Assembly (NCBI GenBank): GCA_002751075.1
Contig: NAOQ01000127.1
Span: 1-26,587, forward strand
DNA: 26,587 bases
Direction: 5' to 3'
From: Ichthyophonus hoferi
Taxonomy: Eukaryota; Opisthokonta; Ichthyosporea; Ichthyophonida; Ichthyophonidae
The position numbers were made by a program, and so were the translations under genes. Each line of letters begins with the position of its first letter. Position 1 is the first letter of the stretch. Shown one piece after another: positions 23,601 through 26,587 of the stretch. The notes below the pieces were generated by a model. It searched no databases. It worked only from the letters and a program-made list of their open reading frames with translations, and was not told the origin of the DNA.

Positions 23601-25612
23601 CTCTAGACCCTAAATACCATCATACATTTTGAATTTGAACCAATCACAGTTGAGTATGGGGTAGTTACTACAGGCTAACTATCATGTATTAGTGTCCGCA
23701 TTCCTACAAATGCCCGAGGATAGGTACCCAGAGAACATGTGCCTTTGCCCAACGAGCCAAGCTTACACCATCTCAGTTGTTGGTATATACCTCTATCTCT
23801 TTCTGTCTCTGTCTACCTACCTACCTATCTACCTACCTATCTATCTATCTACCTACTTACCTAGTTATCTACTTATTGACCTACCTACTTATCTATCTAT
23901 ATGCATCCTATATAGCACACAATTCCTTACTTTCTGTATGAACCAAATTTATAATTCCCGATTGATGGTTATATTTGCCATGGTATTTTTTTTCTTTTTC
24001 TGCCTGTTCTTTTGAGGTTGTTTTCTTTTCTGTATGCCAGCCTTTAATAATCATCTTAATGTCTCGTCTGGGCCAGACATGGATAGGGTGGTGTAGATAT
24101 ATTTTACCATATTAGATCTCATTTAATGGCAACCTTACATGGAATTAAATGGCCATGCTCTATGTATGGCATGCAAGGGCACCACAGCCTTTTACAGCCA
24201 CCAATCATAATCAATGAGTAAGCCAATTAACCAATTATTGTCTACTCCCCTTATCTCTCTAACATATGATTTGTAGCATATCTTCTTCCTACTTTATTGG
24301 GGTCCCTAGTTATCTATCTGGTAATGTCATTCTTTGGCTCTCATTCTTTATAATATCCCATTTTGCTCCCTGTTTCTGTGTTATATACACACCATATATA
24401 GTTTATTGACTTAGCTGGTGTGTAATCTATTATATATTTATGTACTCATTCCTCGTCATTACATTATATATCCAAACACCACATTGATATGCAACCATAG
24501 TTATAAAATAATAAAGTCCTGTATTATAGCCCAATGATCAGCAGACATCCTATTTGGCAGCCAATAGACCTGCAGGATTAATATATATATTCTAAACTCA
24601 GGGTAGACTTATGTATTGAGGTAGGTAGGCATACCTGCACATACAATCTACCTACACCAAGCTACACCATCTTGACCCCATCCTCCTCTCTTCCTCCTCC
24701 TCTGCTTAGTTGATGGCCTCTGACAAGGCCAAACGCGACTCCTTTGATATTCAAAGCTTCTCCTACCTAGTGGTAGCCAAGGGAGAGATGGCAGGTATAA
24801 CATACCCCTATACATGCATACTAGAAGGATGGTGGATGGAGATATCCTTATGACCGAGAGGAGGGCTGTGTGCTTCTCTCACACGCGGCACTGGTGCTCC
24901 AACCTACAAATGAACATACACATACAAAGACATGAAGATACACATTAGAGCCTCTATATGCATATAATATTCAGTCACGCACTCGTATCCATATGTATGC
25001 ATACTGATGGCTTCACCAATACATATGCGTACCCGCACTATGATTATAATACTTGGTAGGTGTATGGTATGATGATTTTATCTCGTAACATGGTAATTGT
25101 CTATCATTGTAAGCGTGCAATAATGAATGTATCTCATATTATCTCGCTTTCCTTTTCTCTTTCTCCCTTTCCTTTATACCTTTTTAATTCTCTCTCTTTT
25201 TCCCATTGGTTTACTCTTTCTTTCTTTTGTTTTCTCTAGACCTACTATCAAAGGACCCGAAAGGTGATTGGGGGAGGATCATGAGCCCACCATTGAAGCG
25301 TGGTAGTCATATAATAATGAATGTGTGCCAAAATGGTAATTATTTTACCTCCTACTCTTCTCTATTATCCTACCTCCTACCCTTCTATATCATATTATAA
25401 ATCTTAGCATCTTTCTCTTTTCTACAACTAATGCTTTATCTTTAACCCGTATTGCTATCACAGGCGAGATAGTTAAAGTTATCCGTACACGGGGCCAGAG
25501 TAAACTGATGTACCAAGATTTGCGTAAGAAATATTGGGGTGACCGCCTACCGTCAATAGAGCACTTTCCAGATTCGAAAAGTGCAAAAAGGGAACATATA
25601 TACACGATATAA
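17523..25612 (+). CDS. METTL17: METTL17 / Rsm22-family mitoribosome assembly factor, 13-exon model
   Basis: METTL17 is a methyltransferase-fold iron-sulfur protein that binds the mitochondrial small ribosomal subunit during assembly. Exons: 17523-17619, 18390-18604, 18940-19124, 19743-20001, 20612-20685, 21490-21581, 21941-22116, 22763-22858, 23005-23050, 23693-23782, 24710-24794, 25240-25335, 25464-25612. The model gives about 552 residues (human 456). Matches include SREGLAYAVSCMPEIYATTV, MIDFGSGTASAVWAAHKVWG (human [20 protein letters not shown]), ITFRQFLSV, FALCELPDENTRR, FLVLIEPASKDG, CPHSYKCPRI and LRKKYWGDRLPS. Cysteines 414, 420 and 429, with C501 in MNVCQNG, correspond to the four cluster ligands of the family. 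Exon 1 (MQRILGPFSLRRVLPKQ) resembles a mitochondrial presequence. The exon 1-2 structure is tentative, and the exon 9 to 10 junction shows a one-base phase conflict. Exons 3-8 and 10-13 are secure. Confidence 0.9.
17804..17980. repeat. minisatellite of about 31-bp units with a dimeric 62-bp period
   Basis: Roughly five and a half degenerate units begin TATGGATAGG or ATGGATAAG and end near CCCCTATCGT or CTTTATAGCC. Two unit types alternate: one reads GGATAGGTGATGG, then ATACC and TATAGCC; the other reads GGATAAGTTAAAG, then TACCCCTATCGT. The better period is therefore the dimer of about 62 bp (17836-17897 against 17898-17960). It lies in METTL17 intron 1. Confidence 0.75.
18820..18936. repeat. 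CATA-rich tract upstream of METTL17 exon 3
   Basis: Degenerate ACATAC and CACATAT words fill the 3' part of intron 2 and end directly at the TATACCCCAG acceptor of exon 3. The tract is responsible for a misleading Tyr/His/Thr-rich open frame here. Confidence 0.45.
22240..22345. repeat. CATA-rich tract in METTL17 intron 7
   Basis: CATACATG, CACATACCAACATAG and ACACATACACAA words form a short degenerate low-complexity tract in the intron between exons 7 and 8. It shares wording and plus-strand orientation with the tracts elsewhere in both genes. Confidence 0.4.
23693..23782 (+). CDS. METTL17: METTL17 exon 10 with three iron-sulfur ligand cysteines
   Basis: The exon encodes CPHSYKCPRIGTQRTC followed by AFAQRAKLTPSQLL. 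It aligns with the human segment CPHELPCPQLTNLAC that carries three of the four [4Fe-4S] ligands, with spacing C-x5-C-x8-C here and C-x5-C-x7-C in human. A TAG immediately before the first TGT is both an in-frame stop and the acceptor AG, so the exon must start at 23693. The end is a GTATAT donor. The fourth ligand is in exon 12. Confidence 0.85.
23812..23905. repeat. CTAC/CTAT tetranucleotide microsatellite
   Basis: An imperfect run of CTAC and CTAT units (with occasional CTTA) lies about 30 bp inside METTL17 intron 10. It makes the Leu/Pro/Ser/Tyr-rich open frame seen in this interval. It is pyrimidine-rich on the sense strand. Confidence 0.9.
24900..25030. repeat. CATA-rich tract in METTL17 intron 11
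   Basis: ACATACACATAC, GCATATAATAT and CATATGTATGCATAC words recur here without fixed period, in the intron between exons 11 and 12. Confidence 0.4.
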
Positions 25613-26587
25613 TGATGTGCGATATAGGATAAAGATTGCAGGACTATCCTGTTTCTAATTGGTATTTTTATTGTTTAGGTCGGTGATAGCAAAAGATAAG
25701 ATAGGTAGTTATAGTTTAGATAAGATACTATAACGTCATAATGGCATCACTCCATGAGAGCTATCTGCCTTATCTTGATAATGGGCCCATCTTCCACCAA
25801 CTCATCTTTTTTAAAGGCAGACCTTAATCTACATATTTCCATCTTTAGAATTTTCCCCTCTGCTCGTTAATGTTACAGCTATTGTGTCTAACTCTCCTGG
25901 TGAGTAATAGTATGAATGCTGAAATACCTTCTTTATAGATTGCTCACATGTATGTGTATGCACATTAACATCACTATAGTGGTTTACGATTGAAAGAAAT
26001 TCTATTTAGCTCGTCGTATAATACCAGGTACTGGTCCATTTTTATTTCCTGGGATGGATATTGTAATGTTAAATAAATTACAAAATGCTTTTCATCATTT
26101 TCTGCCCAGTTTTCTCTAATTCAAACCCATCATGAGCGGGAGCTAGGGAAGATTAAACCTGCACCATATATAGCAACCAGCCTTCTTGGCGGGGCCTTTC
26201 CCTGGCTTCCTCGCTTATATTCATCTGGATCTTTGCCTTAATCATTTCCTATTAACCCAAAGAGGGGATGCCATGAAGGCAGCAGGATATTGGGGCCAAT
26301 ACATTGCTGTGCTACCATTAGCAATTAACTTATCCAATCAATGTTAGTGGTTGAAAACCAATGGAATTGTGAACATAATACTATGCGCAAGATCACTGGT
26401 TAGAGTATGTAGGGATTATTTAAATGCGACACATGAGATTGGTCAGCATACCTTTAATGGATATTGTACGCATATATTGTTCAGTAAATGCCGCCTATGC
26501 AATTTTACTTTTAAAATCTAGTGATAATTATTAAAAACGCAAAACTTATAAACCCAGTCATAAGATCGGGTTTAGGGCAGCCAAATA
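25613..26587. other. 3' flank of METTL17, no further gene seen
   Basis: No exon chain or RNA gene is recognisable. A GATAAA hexamer variant follows the stop codon closely (25628-25633) and a canonical AATAAA is at 26072-26077. Either could serve METTL17 polyadenylation. Some short stretches near 26150-26290 are less AT-rich, but give no family match on either strand. Confidence 0.45.

Noticed and set aside
23051-23692. A U12-type (AT-AC) intron between METTL17 exons 9 and 10
   Set aside because: The start AGTACG or GTACGT lacks the U12 donor consensus ATATCC/GTATCC, and no clear TCCTTAAC branch site precedes the acceptor.
23692-24015. 107-codon plus frame beginning near a METTL17 exon
   Set aside because: It reads the exon in the wrong frame and then runs through the CTAC/CTAT microsatellite. 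The frame giving CPHSYKC is the conserved one.
1-26587. tRNA, rRNA, CRISPR arrays, operons or bacterial-style regulatory sites
   Set aside because: No conserved tRNA box pair, rRNA segment or regularly spaced repeat-spacer array was seen, and the window is plainly eukaryotic with spliced genes.

Overview
This is an AT-rich nuclear genome segment from a eukaryote. It holds two intron-rich protein-coding genes in head-to-head (divergent) orientation, flanked on the left by decayed repetitive DNA. Nothing bacterial or organellar was seen. Both genes were found by reading exons by eye: GT-AG boundaries were chosen so that reading phases agree and the joined peptides follow recalled human and plant family sequences. 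The families, dense introns (about 80 to 1,020 bp) and residue similarity fit a metazoan or a close holozoan relative, perhaps a non-bilaterian animal. The sequence alone does not fix the organism.

Layout. Positions 1-3170 are AT-rich with no recognisable gene, apart from a weak charged minus-strand ORF. Positions 3170-5205 carry two diverged direct copies of one unit of about 830 bp (3170-4010 and 4363-5205), each ending in the start of a basic, then acidic/serine-rich reading frame; the family is unknown and both copies look decayed. Positions 5206-6235 are the 3' flank of the next gene. Positions 6236-16078 (minus) are a DET1 homologue with 16 modelled exons. Its conserved core (about residue 255 to 847) is preceded by about 250 residues absent from the human and Arabidopsis proteins as I recall them. 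Positions 16079-17522 are the shared upstream region. Positions 17523-25612 (plus) are a METTL17/Rsm22 mitochondrial ribosome-assembly gene with 13 modelled exons, including the class I methyltransferase motif and four cysteines expected to ligate an iron-sulfur cluster. Positions 25613-26587 are its 3' flank.

The genes act in different compartments. DET1 is a component of the CUL4-DDB1-COP1 ubiquitin-ligase assembly in the nucleus and cytoplasm. METTL17 acts in mitochondrial small-subunit assembly. The shared upstream region could co-regulate them, but the sequence does not prove this. Points deserving a second look are the DET1 N-terminal extension, the METTL17 first exons and exon 9/10 junction, the tandem repeat pair, a minisatellite with dimeric organisation, and a strong G-quadruplex motif just inside a DET1 intron.
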